Shown: positions 34,515 to 43,057, counted from the stretch's first letter. The stretch is 52,885 bases of DNA from a virus (IMGVR_UViG_3300008952_003486:1-52885); one strand, 5' to 3'. Translations and numbers: made by a program. The notes: a model not told the origin generated them from the sequence alone.

Positions 34515-35585
34515 TTATAACCTCTCCTTCAGTATGGAAACTATCTTTGATGATGTCTCTCCATTTCCCAACCACTCAGTAGAACCCTGAAAAAAGGGAC
34601 AAAGTGCCCATGCTAACGAATCTTCATAAAGTGACTCATCATCCAAATCCAACAACATAAAACTACAACCACCTTCCAGCGACTCTGGTCTTTCCGTAAA
34701 CTCTCGGGGGACGATTACCGGGATGTCCAACAATGCTGGTTCTTCCTGTGCTGTGCCGCTATCGCTTATAATAAATAAACTATCTTGCATAAACCTTATG
34801 TAATCCTTGTAACCCATCAAATCAACGGTCTCGATATTTCCCTTGGATATCCCAAAGTCTTTTAGCGCATTTTCCGTTCGACCAAACTTTAACATCTTGA
34901 CGGTGGCGCCTGTCGATTCAGCACAATAATTTGCATATTTAATAATGGAACTCAAGCGATCTTTATATTTAAAATTCTCAGGTCTATGGATATCCAACAA
35001 GATATGCTCGCGAGTCCCCTTATATTGAAGGTCCGCCATTTTGAGGAGCGGCTCCACGACAGTGTTTCCTACAACAAAGATCTTCTCTTCGGGGATTCCC
35101 TCTTTCAATGCCTTTTCTTTATAGTTTTCATGATATACAAAAAGAAAATTACTCACGTGATCGCACACTTTTCGATTTATCTCTTCCAGCATCCTCTCGT
35201 CATAACTCCTCATTCCTGCCTCAATATGACCAACCTTATATCCCTCTTTTCTGACTGGCACAGACGCTAGAACCGAATTACTATCTCCTAGAAACAAGAT
35301 GATATCTGGATCTATGTCATCCTTCTTTAGTTGGTCGATTATCGCTGGTCCCAAGTCCGCTTGCTGTTGGTAGTGAGTCTTTCCTGCCGCACCTATTGAT
35401 AGATTATAATCAGGTTTGCGGATGTTCAAATCTTCAAAGAAAACGTCTGACAGCAATTTATCATAATGTTGCCCCGTGTGCATTAGGATGTGATTGCACC
35501 AAGATGCTGCATCGAGTTTTGTGAAGATCTCCGACATTCTTATAAAGTCGGGTCGGATGCCTGTAACTGTTACTACTGTCTTCAC
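34515..35585 (-). CDS. UDP-HexNAc 2-epimerase (WecB/FnlC-like)
   Basis: 356 residues, ATG 35585, sharing one nucleotide with the upstream stop. Non-hydrolysing 2-epimerase signature: VTGIRPDFIRMSEI (GTRPE variant), LMHTGQHYDKLLSDVFF, LGDSNSVL, HIEAGMRSYD, EEINRKVCDH, LDIHRPENF, SDSGTAQEEPALLDIPV and R.FTERPE. WecB makes UDP-ManNAc. FnlC/WbjD/CapG makes UDP-L-FucNAc from the product of the FnlA/FnlB pair. Since such a pair is at 25616-27385, the second role is plausible. The residues seen do not discriminate. Confidence 0.88.
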   Translation of the reverse strand: MKTVVTVTGIRPDFIRMSEIFTKLDAASWCNHILMHTGQHYDKLLSDVFFEDLNIRKPDYNLSIGAAGKTHYQQQADLGPAIIDQLKKDDIDPDIILFLGDSNSVLASVPVRKEGYKVGHIEAGMRSYDERMLEEINRKVCDHVSNFLFVYHENYKEKALKEGIPEEKIFVVGNTVVEPLLKMADLQYKGTREHILLDIHRPENFKYKDRLSSIIKYANYCAESTGATVKMLKFGRTENALKDFGISKGNIETVDLMGYKDYIRFMQDSLFIISDSGTAQEEPALLDIPVIVPREFTERPESLEGGCSFMLLDLDDESLYEDSLAWALCPFFQGSTEWLGNGETSSKIVSILKERL

Positions 35586-37306
35586 TATCCCTCCAAGACC
35601 TCTTCTATCGCCTTAGAGATAGTTGAGTTGAAACTTTTATAATTTTCCATTGTCATGGCATTATTAACTTTTTGAGTTACTGGACTTCCACCGTACCAAT
35701 GAATCGCAATCGATTTTTCTTTCACCTCAGAATATTCATCTCTCTCGAAGATGGCGGGAATATCGGAGTGATCATAGAGATAAAACTCCGAACACAGAAG
35801 CGAATCGTAGTGAACAGGAACACTTTTGCCAGTTCGATCTTTGAAATTGAGTGTAAGTTTTTGATTGCCATCATAATATATTTCGCTGCTGCCGGCGGGA
35901 GACATTAGGTGGTTAATCAGGTTTGGTCCGACTGACTGGTAAAGCAACTCGTTGCCTGATAATAATATTTTCTTGGATTCTCTCATCAATTTTCCATAAA
36001 ATGGATTACGATTTTTGCTAGAGAGCATAATTCCTATGCGAGATCCATGGTTGTGGTTTATGTTCAAAGCACAATCAAGAGTTCGGTTTTGCGCCCTGTT
36101 TATTTCTATCTCTTTCATGCTCTTAGTAAATAGGACATCCATGTCACTCCACATTCCTCCGTAGTGATGCAGCAAATACCACCTAAAATAATCGGACTTA
36201 TGAACTTCCGACACTTTATGTTCGCCGAATATCTTTCCAAAGTCAACTTCCACTATCTTGACGGGCAACTCCTTCACTTTCTCAAAATAGTCTTCCATGT
36301 TATCATAATCCTCTACGTCGCAGCGATGAAACTTATCGTTCCACGTAGATGATTCTTGCAACTCTTTGGGAACATATAGGACGGCGGACCAGTCCGGATT
36401 CATTTTCTTAAAAGAATATAAGGTCATATACCTCAGAAAAGACATCTTACTGGATCCCCAGTAAAAATGTGCCACTCTAGGAACTTTCTCCAAATGCCAT
36501 CGTATATAGGATGAGTCAATCATGCTCCAAGTCATAGCATTTGCACCCACAACACATGCCCTATTTTGATTTGAGAGCGCATCGGGCGGATCTTTATGAG
36601 TGCCGAGAGAGTCATCTATATATCCTACTCGCGAATTCATTCCCATCTTCACCGCCATATAATAATCTTCGCCAGGAATAGTTAGGAAATCTCCACACTT
36701 GTTCTTGAGTCGCATGGTAAACATGAAATTTACACCCTGAAAGCATTGTTCTCTGTTGATATCAACCCAAGTGTCAACGGGGAAACCCTTCCCACTAAAT
36801 TCGTTGGGATGATATTCTCCAAACGCTAACCTACGATATCCAAAATGATTATCCGCCGGCACATACGGACGAATATACATCAGCGCCGGATGATCGCTAT
36901 TAAGCGAATTTCTCTTTTTTATCTTTCTAACAAACTCAGACTCATATGCTCCCACCACATATTCTATATCGCGATTTTCCTTGAGAAAGGAAACCATTTT
37001 CGAAACAAAGTGGGGAGACTTTGCATCATCAGAAGAAAACCATGTGCCAAATTCACCATTTGCCTTTGAGAACCCATAATTTAGGGCGGCGCCGGTTCCC
37101 CCATTTTCTTGATTATAGTATCTCAGATTGTCATGCTTCGAGCAATATTCCTTAAGAATACTCTCTGTGTCGTCAGTCGATCCATCGTTGACTATTATAA
37201 CCTCTATAGAATCGTAAGTTTGAGCGACAATATCGTCCAATGCTGATCGGAGATATGGCTCGTCATTGTATGTTGGGACAACAATAGAGACTAATCCCTC
37301 TTTCAT
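35585..37306 (-). CDS. Two-domain glycosyltransferase: GT2 fused to GT32-like
   Basis: 573 residues, ATG 37306 overlapping the upstream stop (ATGA). Residues 1-265 are GT2 (VSIVVPTYNDEPYLRSALDDIVAQ, VNDGSTDDTE, GGTGAALNYGFSKANGEFGTWFSSDDA). Residues about 275-573 resemble GT32/capsular mannosyltransferase-type enzymes (VPRVAHFYWGSSKMSFLRY, then HKSDYFRWYLLHHYGGMWSDMDVLF with a DMD metal site, and the late IAIHWYGGS). Two catalytic sites in one chain suggest consecutive transfer of two sugars. Donors unknown. No membrane segment. Confidence 0.85.
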   Translation of the reverse strand: MKEGLVSIVVPTYNDEPYLRSALDDIVAQTYDSIEVIIVNDGSTDDTESILKEYCSKHDNLRYYNQENGGTGAALNYGFSKANGEFGTWFSSDDAKSPHFVSKMVSFLKENRDIEYVVGAYESEFVRKIKKRNSLNSDHPALMYIRPYVPADNHFGYRRLAFGEYHPNEFSGKGFPVDTWVDINREQCFQGVNFMFTMRLKNKCGDFLTIPGEDYYMAVKMGMNSRVGYIDDSLGTHKDPPDALSNQNRACVVGANAMTWSMIDSSYIRWHLEKVPRVAHFYWGSSKMSFLRYMTLYSFKKMNPDWSAVLYVPKELQESSTWNDKFHRCDVEDYDNMEDYFEKVKELPVKIVEVDFGKIFGEHKVSEVHKSDYFRWYLLHHYGGMWSDMDVLFTKSMKEIEINRAQNRTLDCALNINHNHGSRIGIMLSSKNRNPFYGKLMRESKKILLSGNELLYQSVGPNLINHLMSPAGSSEIYYDGNQKLTLNFKDRTGKSVPVHYDSLLCSEFYLYDHSDIPAIFERDEYSEVKEKSIAIHWYGGSPVTQKVNNAMTMENYKSFNSTISKAIEEVLEG

Positions 37307-38595
37307 GAATTGCCCCCCAACGGTTGAAGCAAATCTTCCACTTCATCTTCTTCGTCCCACTTTGTGTCATCGATAGAAGATACCCCCCCCACACAATCAA
37401 AAATCTTATCAAAAGATGATTTTTCAGTAAAAGTACTTCTTACATGTTTTGCTAATTTTTTCGCTTCTGACTTTCGAGGACCATAGTTTTTATACACCTC
37501 GCGCATGGCAGACTTAAAAGAGGACTCTTTCGGAAAGCACCATTGACTATCTGCTTGTAAAACACCCTCCCAGACCGCCTCAGATTGGATAGGAGCGATG
37601 CTGTAGTCCACTTTGGTAAAGTGTGCCTTGCTCTTGGTTTTCCCCTTCTTGTCCTTCCTAGGCGCGTAGAGGAAATCGATATGTCCGCTCCAGTTGGGAG
37701 CAATTACGGGCAACTCATTATAGACTGCCTCAAACAGGGGCAAACCGAATCCCTCTCCATGAGTAGTTGAGAGGATGGCTTTCACATTAGGGTGAGTATA
37801 TATCCCACACATCTCAGATTCACTCATATTTCCATGAACCAAATATATCTTACATTTTCTTTCCGGATATGACTGAAGAAAACCCTCTATTCTTTGGCGG
37901 CAATGAATCCTATCTGCAATATTATTTTTTCTAGTACTTGCCTTTACTACCAAACCAACTTCTTCATCTTTAAATTCCTCCACAAACCACTTTATAGTGT
38001 TACCTAAATTTTTTCTAGGACCCCATTGCGCAACAGTGCAAAAATTAAAATCATAATCTAGTTTTAAATCGATTTTAGTTGGAGTGGTATCTTTTACTGG
38101 ATAGTGAATAATTTCGATTGGAGTGGTATTTCTGAAATCTACCTCAGTGTTGTTTTGCTGGTTATTAAGTTTATACACAGTATTATCGAAAGCATACCTC
38201 GCATGCTCAGACGGAACAATGATCTTGTTTACTACCTTACACTTTTCCACCCACTGTGGAGCAATCTTGGTAGTCTCGATTCCCGCAGTGACGCCAATAT
38301 TCATTGGCGCCATTGCTTGCCACTCCGGTGGAATTGTTACCTGAACTGAAACGTCAAACGTGCCCGGGCCATTATTTCTATAATTTTGAGTCTTTGCTTG
38401 TAAGTAATCCATCCAAGCGCGTTCTTCGGAATCGTCTATCAAGAATCCGGTTTGTCCCCAAGTCGTATTCTCCAAAAATATTTCGAAGTGCTCTTCGTGT
38501 GCGCGCAATGCTCGCAAAATAAGTCGGGCATGCTCGCCGTACCCACTAGATGTGAGCGCTGGTCCACGTACTAAAACTAGTTTCTTGTCTGCCAT
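37303..38595 (-). CDS. GT-B fold glycosyltransferase (GT4-like)
   Basis: 430 residues, ATG 38595. N-terminal RGPALTSSGYGEHARLILRAL, middle TAGIETTKIAPQWVEKCKVVNKIIVPSEHAR, then FNFCTVAQWGPRKNLGNTIKWFVEEF, and the C-terminal donor-site motif THGEGFGLPLFEAVYNELPVIAPNWSGH. The E.{7}E-like GEGFGLPLFEA is typical of retaining GT4 enzymes. The acidic C-terminal tail (DDTKWDEEDEVEDLLQ) is unusual. Related GT-B enzymes occur in marine T4-like phages, where substrates are unknown. Confidence 0.85.
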   Translation of the reverse strand: MADKKLVLVRGPALTSSGYGEHARLILRALRAHEEHFEIFLENTTWGQTGFLIDDSEERAWMDYLQAKTQNYRNNGPGTFDVSVQVTIPPEWQAMAPMNIGVTAGIETTKIAPQWVEKCKVVNKIIVPSEHARYAFDNTVYKLNNQQNNTEVDFRNTTPIEIIHYPVKDTTPTKIDLKLDYDFNFCTVAQWGPRKNLGNTIKWFVEEFKDEEVGLVVKASTRKNNIADRIHCRQRIEGFLQSYPERKCKIYLVHGNMSESEMCGIYTHPNVKAILSTTHGEGFGLPLFEAVYNELPVIAPNWSGHIDFLYAPRKDKKGKTKSKAHFTKVDYSIAPIQSEAVWEGVLQADSQWCFPKESSFKSAMREVYKNYGPRKSEAKKLAKHVRSTFTEKSSFDKIFDCVGGVSSIDDTKWDEEDEVEDLLQPLGGNS

Positions 38596-38610
38596 ATATA
38601 TTCTGCTCCT

Positions 38611-39864
38611 CTAAAAAGAAATGACTTCCCATTTATTATACTTCTTTCGACTCTCCCAGGATCCTCTTTCAAGATAAACTTTAGAAAGTAATCTGTCCCA
38701 CTTTTGCAAAGTGTCCTCAAAATTATAATTTTTAATAATGTTTTCTCTTCCCTTTTGACCCATCGCGGCACGGTCTTCTGGACTCATTTCGTACATTTTG
38801 AGAAGTGCTTCAACAAAATCTTCACCGCTAATTCTGTCTTCGTATATGAAAGGAACTTGCTGAGATCCTATAATTGCTTTTGACGAAGGTTCTATGCCTA
38901 CGCCAAACCACTCCTTGCCATCTGTTACCTGCTGTTGTAATCCGCCAGTCATCGTCACGATGATCGGAGTCTCACAAGATAGAGACTCAAAAGTAGACAA
39001 CCCGAAACCCTCTGCATCTGAGATGCCACAAGTTACGTCCGCAAGGTTATACATCATGGATAGTTCTTGCGGAGATGTTTTTTTCAAAGAAAAAAGAACC
39101 TGACCGTTTGTCAATCCTAATTCCTGGATTATCGCTTCCAAATCCTGCCCGTGCGGATCTTTGGGATCTGTATGCATCAACAGTGTTGCCTTATCGTGAC
39201 CAACCTTATCTAAAAAGTCCTTAAACCAAAATATTAAACTTCCGGACATTTTTCGGCGGGCATTCCTACTATTCCAAAAGACCATAAACTTGTCTCCCAA
39301 GTTCGAACTCTTTCGGAACTCCTCCACCTTATCTCCGGGTAATTTTGTAAATAATCCTGGTGGGATTATATGAGGAATATAGTGACATTCAACATCGGGA
39401 GCAACGGTCCTCACGATATCATCGGTAACTTTGGAAATTGTACAAATTACATCCGTGCTTTCATAAAAAGGTTTGTTGAATGTGGGATATGGTATATTGT
39501 CCCAAACATGATAATATACCATGGGTACCTGTGCTCGTATTTCATCTTCTATATCCCACAACCATCCGAAGAATCTAGGATCAGTCATAAACCACAAGAT
39601 GTCTGGTTTGTGGGCGCGCAACATGTTCCTTACCGTGTCCGGATTTCCATATCCATCCACCGGAAAGATCAACCAGTCATCTTCATATTCTTTAGTCTTT
39701 TGTGGTTGGTAATTTTCATGCTTAACGGCGCCCGCTAAAGAAATTATAGAATATTTACCACTCTTCAATAAGTGATCTAAAATATATTTGGTTTGCGTTC
39801 CTACGCCCGAAGGAGATAGGGGATGATCGCTTATAGTTAAGATTTTTATTTTTCCGTCTTTCAT
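38611..39864 (-). CDS. Family 4 glycosyltransferase
   Basis: 417 residues from ATG 39864 (MKDGKIKILTISDHPLS), with GAGG 6 nt upstream. A GTG four codons earlier overlaps the nuclease gene and is less likely. N-terminal SGVGTQTKYILDHLL acceptor-side loop, VICTISKVTDD, FWNSRNARRKMSG, KKTSPQELSMMYNLADVTCGISDAEGFGLSTFESLSCETPIIV donor-site region and GRENIIKNYNFE. It pairs with the next GT-B enzyme and marks the right end of the glycan locus. Sugar and acceptor unknown. Confidence 0.87.
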   Translation of the reverse strand: MKDGKIKILTISDHPLSPSGVGTQTKYILDHLLKSGKYSIISLAGAVKHENYQPQKTKEYEDDWLIFPVDGYGNPDTVRNMLRAHKPDILWFMTDPRFFGWLWDIEDEIRAQVPMVYYHVWDNIPYPTFNKPFYESTDVICTISKVTDDIVRTVAPDVECHYIPHIIPPGLFTKLPGDKVEEFRKSSNLGDKFMVFWNSRNARRKMSGSLIFWFKDFLDKVGHDKATLLMHTDPKDPHGQDLEAIIQELGLTNGQVLFSLKKTSPQELSMMYNLADVTCGISDAEGFGLSTFESLSCETPIIVTMTGGLQQQVTDGKEWFGVGIEPSSKAIIGSQQVPFIYEDRISGEDFVEALLKMYEMSPEDRAAMGQKGRENIIKNYNFEDTLQKWDRLLSKVYLERGSWESRKKYNKWEVISF

Positions 39865-39865
39865 A

Positions 39866-40687
39866 TTATCCCTCACATAATGTCTTCCACACTGCGCATG
39901 AGCGACATGATGTCTTCTTCTTTATAAAATTACCATGGTCGATGCTGTGCACTGCTGTTTCAAGTAGTCTCAGCGCATTCGAGGTCTTCTTTGCCCCGCT
40001 AGATACTCTTATGATCTCTACGCTGTCTTTCTTTGCCACTCGCTTAAGCAGTATAAAGTATGTTTCAATGTTTTTTAAATCAATATTGTGTTTTTTTGCT
40101 AAAAAATGCTTATAATACGTAAGTTGATAGGTCACCATCGGATCGGCGCGCTTTTTATGATTCCATCCCCAAGAGCAAGTCTTCCAATCAATAATGTGAT
40201 ATTTGCCATCTGGAGTTCGAATTGTCAAATCTACAATTCCTCTAAAATCATAATCTGCTAATTTATACTCCTCAATGGGAATATCGACCTGCTCCTCGGT
40301 CGATACATAACGAAAGTTTTTGCCGAAGTGCGACTCCAAAGAATCTAAAACCTGCTCTATAATCTTTGGCGCTTGGTTTTCAAAATCCAAAGTCTCTTTT
40401 TCGCCCGGCAATTCTGGCAGAGATTTCAATTCTCTATGATACGCTCCTCTAAACTTTCTCTTTGATTCGCTAATCAAATAATCACGTTGCTTCTTATTTC
40501 TATTAAGAATCATGTGCTCCATCACTGTATGCATGGCGGTGCCAAACGCAGTGTGGATGTTGCCTTTAAATTTATAAGATTTATCTATTCTCGTTATTTT
40601 ATAGTAGTTTGGGCAAAACTGCCAATCCTTTATTCCGCTAAAGGATACATATTCAACTAATTGTTTCGGTTCCTGCTTTAGGGTCAC
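39866..40687 (-). CDS. PD-(D/E)XK nuclease, Cas4/RecB-like with cysteine cluster
   Basis: 273 residues with a GTG start at 40687 (V/MTLKQEPK). The core YDFRGIVDLTIRTPDGKYHIIDWKTCSW, then DPMVTYQLTYYKHFL, gives the D...D-x-K and Q..Y motifs of RecB-type nucleases. Cysteines at FCPNYY near residue 26 and CRSCAVWKTLC near the C-terminus resemble the four-Cys iron-sulphur clamp of Cas4/AddB nucleases. Expected to process DNA ends in recombination or replication. A consensus sigma70-like promoter lies 36 nt upstream of its start, inside the preceding gene. Confidence 0.85.
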   Translation of the reverse strand: MTLKQEPKQLVEYVSFSGIKDWQFCPNYYKITRIDKSYKFKGNIHTAFGTAMHTVMEHMILNRNKKQRDYLISESKRKFRGAYHRELKSLPELPGEKETLDFENQAPKIIEQVLDSLESHFGKNFRYVSTEEQVDIPIEEYKLADYDFRGIVDLTIRTPDGKYHIIDWKTCSWGWNHKKRADPMVTYQLTYYKHFLAKKHNIDLKNIETYFILLKRVAKKDSVEIIRVSSGAKKTSNALRLLETAVHSIDHGNFIKKKTSCRSCAVWKTLCEG

Positions 40688-41030
40688 TTTTGACTCGCTT
40701 TCTTTTTTTAGGATTCTCTTTCATTATACCAGAATTCTGAGATGTTGTCAAGTCTTTTTCTTTCTTTTCTTCTACTTTTGGTTTAATCGCAGGATCCTTC
40801 GTCGAAAAAACATAGACACCACTCTGCGAAGCGCCAGAGTAATTGCACAAAGTGCAGGACTCCAAACACTCAAACACACGAATGCCTTGTCCTTGCAAAT
40901 GCGCTCTGACGTGGCGTGCACGAACTACCTCTAGAAACTTTTCTGCCTCTGATGCTTTCGGCGGCAATCCTGGTACCGTAACCTCCACAACTACCTTTTC
41001 TTTTTCTTTCTTTATCTTATATTGTGCCAT
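40653..41030 (-). CDS. Hypothetical basic protein with CxxC
   Basis: 125 residues from ATG 41030 (MAQYKIKKEKEK), with AGGAG 7 nt upstream. The ATG two codons earlier is too close to that site. The first 90 residues look folded (VVVEVTVPGLPPKASEAEKF, VRARHVRAHLQGQGI, and CLESCTLCNYSGASQSGVYVF with three cysteines). The rest is a Lys/Glu-rich tail ending after a 35-nt overlap with the nuclease gene. No family recognised. The co-oriented overlap suggests it is expressed with the nuclease. Confidence 0.65.
   Translation of the reverse strand: MAQYKIKKEKEKVVVEVTVPGLPPKASEAEKFLEVVRARHVRAHLQGQGIRVFECLESCTLCNYSGASQSGVYVFSTKDPAIKPKVEEKKEKDLTTSQNSGIMKENPKKRKRVKSDPKAGTETIS
40723..40751 (-). promoter_or_regulatory. 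Consensus sigma70-type promoter
   Basis: On the minus strand TTGACA (40746-40751), exactly 17 nt, then TATAAT (40723-40728). Both boxes are perfect matches to host housekeeping-sigma consensus. It lies in the tail of the 125-aa gene and points at the nuclease gene (start 40687) and possibly the glycan locus. The upstream flank is A-rich like an UP element. Confidence 0.75.
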
Positions 41031-41718
41031 ATTCATTCTCCTCCCCCAATTGAATTAGGTTTTCAATCTTGTTATAAGCTTGTGGGGATATATTTCTTAT
41101 TTCCTCGTGATCGCCCATAAAATACTTTTCAAACGCATTCGCAAAATACTCTCTCAAACTAGTGGCGCCATATGGAGACGCAAATATATTAACACTCAAG
41201 GATGCTAAAAGTGGGTACCCAACATCCTTATAGAGGAAATCATCAAACTCCTTAGAATAACTAGTATTTAAAAAATAATCTTTTGAAATAGTAGAATTAC
41301 CTTCACTTTCGAGAGACGCCAGCAACTGCATCCTCTTAAGAATAAACTCGCGCTCTACTTGACCATCACCATATATATCTATTGCATGAGTCTCTTCCAT
41401 GGAGTGAGATATCTCATGCACAATGTCATCAATTAAATCATCTTCATCAAAAACACTTTTTGGTCTTATGTATATCGCACCATCTTGATACATTGCATCC
41501 ATGTGCCGATCTTTTAAAGATTTAAAGTCTCCTATATATATGGACTCTATATTAGAGAAGAAGAATGGCGGAATCTTCTCCTCTACCTCACCCAACACTT
41601 CATCCATATCAACATTGTCTGGCAATTCTTGTGAATTGTAGACATTGATCCGATCCATCCACATGAAATGTTGACCGCGGGATTTCTTATTAAGTTGCTT
41701 TAGATACTGTTCCATCAT
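41017..41718 (-). CDS. Putative zinc metalloprotease (HExxH)
   Basis: 233 residues from ATG 41718 (MMEQYLKQLNKKSRG). A longer upstream reading would only be the frame shadow of the Lys-rich tail of the preceding gene. Around residue 115 it has DIVHEISHSMEET, an HExxH metal-binding motif. Downstream SLREYFANAFEKYF supplies a conserved-looking Glu that could be the third ligand, as in gluzincin-type peptidases. The N-terminal part (FFFSNIESIYIGDF, DGAIYIRPK) fits a small peptidase. Substrate unknown. Processing of a virion or host protein is possible. Confidence 0.72.
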   Translation of the reverse strand: MMEQYLKQLNKKSRGQHFMWMDRINVYNSQELPDNVDMDEVLGEVEEKIPPFFFSNIESIYIGDFKSLKDRHMDAMYQDGAIYIRPKSVFDEDDLIDDIVHEISHSMEETHAIDIYGDGQVEREFILKRMQLLASLESEGNSTISKDYFLNTSYSKEFDDFLYKDVGYPLLASLSVNIFASPYGATSLREYFANAFEKYFMGDHEEIRNISPQAYNKIENLIQLGEENEYGTI

Positions 41719-42052
41719 CTTTCTTTTTACTCTTTTTCGCCTTCTTTTTGGGTTTCTTTTCACCATTTTTTTGGGCAGCGGCGAGTCGCTCCTTCTCAAC
41801 ATTCTCTACATCTGAAAGCGCCTGCTCATATCCGCGCAACCAATTTTCTCGCGCAACTACTAAAAGAAATTCTGGAAACTCAGATGCTAATGTCTGTACA
41901 ATCATCTCAACCGTCACTTGACCATCTGCTGGCGTCATAACTTGCCCCACATAGTTTACAAGCATTGCCTTGAGGGGACCTTCTGTTTCCTTAATCACCT
42001 TTTGAGCTTCGTCTTTCTCTAATTCGTTTTCTACTTCTTGTGTATCTGTCAT
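41690..42052 (-). CDS. Hypothetical protein with Lys-rich tail
   Basis: 120 residues, ATG 42052 with AGGAG 8 nt upstream. The acidic N-terminus (TDTQEVENELEKDEAQ) is followed by a helical core (VTVEMIVQTLASEFPEFLLVVARENWLRGYEQALSDVE) and a Lys-rich tail (KKPKKKAKKSKKKDD). Core helices with WLRGYEQAL resemble small proteins I associate with marine T4-like phages. No function is assigned. It sits between glutamine synthetase and the metalloprotease with a 29-nt overlap. Confidence 0.65.
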   Translation of the reverse strand: MTDTQEVENELEKDEAQKVIKETEGPLKAMLVNYVGQVMTPADGQVTVEMIVQTLASEFPEFLLVVARENWLRGYEQALSDVENVEKERLAAAQKNGEKKPKKKAKKSKKKDDGTVSKAT

Positions 42053-42070
42053 TTTTTTCTCCTTTTGTGC

Positions 42071-43057
42071 CTAACACACTGTTTCAATAATCTTATGGCA
42101 TACTACGTATGGATCACAATTTGCTGCCGGTCTACGATCCTCCAAATATCCCTTTTCATCTCTCGCTACTTGCCACGGAATCCGGATGGAGGCGCCTCGG
42201 TCAGAAACGCCAGATCTAAATTCAGTAATTGAGCAAGTCTCGTGAAGTCCTGTGAGTCTGGCGTCGTTGTTGCTGCCATATGCCGAAATGTGCTCTGCAT
42301 GCTTCTCGCCCATCTTATCAATAGCTTTTGATATCGCAAAAAGTCCTCCAGGGTCTCTCATTGCCTTGGTTGAAAAATTGGCATGGCAGCCGGCGCCGTT
42401 CCAATCGCCTGGTACGGGTTTCGGGTCAAGACTAACAGTGACGAAATACTTAGCCGCTATCTTTTCCATCAACCATCGCGCCACCCAGATATCGTCCGAC
42501 ACTTTAAGCGGGTCAACTGCTCCCACTTGATATTCCCACTGCCCAAGCATAACTTCTGAGTTGATGCCTGTCATAGAGACGCCGGCAGTGATGCACGCAT
42601 CTAAGTGCTCTTGAGCAATATCTTCTCCAATGTTTCTTCCACAATAATAATCACCTTGAGGCGGCGGTTCACCTTCCTGTGGCCACCCTAGTGGGCGCCC
42701 AAACTGAAGCATTGTATATTCCTGCTCCAAACCAAACAAAGGTTCTTCTTCGTTTTCTACCATAATGCTTTCAAGATTAAACCTAGCATTTGTTTCGTGC
42801 GGAGTACCATCTATATTCATCACCTCGCACATTGCGATCTTGCCGCCACTTAGCGGATTATCATAAAGTCTGACTGGACTTAAAACACAGTCAGACTTAT
42901 CTCCTGGCGCCTGGTTCGTCGAAGACCCATCGAATCCCCATATAGGTACCTGAGATATGCCCACAATATCGCCCTTACCATCTATTACCTTCGTCTTACT
43001 CCTAAGTGCTGCTGTCGGCCGAGTTCCATCGACCCAAACATATTCAATCTTTTGCAT
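42071..43057 (-). CDS. Glutamine synthetase, type II (GSII, eukaryote/rhizobium-like)
   Basis: About 328 residues. The second of two adjacent ATGs (43057) has the better spacing to AGGAGG. It catalyses ATP-dependent glutamate plus ammonia to glutamine. All GSII landmarks are present: YVWVDGTRPT, WGFDGSSTNQAPGDKSDC (41-58), FGLEQEYT with two metal Glu (112, 114), NSEVMLGQWEYQVG (Glu169, Glu176), DWNGAGCHANFSTK (219-232), LHETCSITEF, DRGASIRIP (287-295) and YLEDRRPAANCDPYVV. This is the short decameric GSII class, not the usual bacterial GSI (about 470 aa). There is no insertion or break. A phage copy is unusual; it may supply amide nitrogen for nucleotides or relieve nitrogen limitation. Confidence 0.95.
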   Translation of the reverse strand: MQKIEYVWVDGTRPTAALRSKTKVIDGKGDIVGISQVPIWGFDGSSTNQAPGDKSDCVLSPVRLYDNPLSGGKIAMCEVMNIDGTPHETNARFNLESIMVENEEEPLFGLEQEYTMLQFGRPLGWPQEGEPPPQGDYYCGRNIGEDIAQEHLDACITAGVSMTGINSEVMLGQWEYQVGAVDPLKVSDDIWVARWLMEKIAAKYFVTVSLDPKPVPGDWNGAGCHANFSTKAMRDPGGLFAISKAIDKMGEKHAEHISAYGSNNDARLTGLHETCSITEFRSGVSDRGASIRIPWQVARDEKGYLEDRRPAANCDPYVVCHKIIETVC

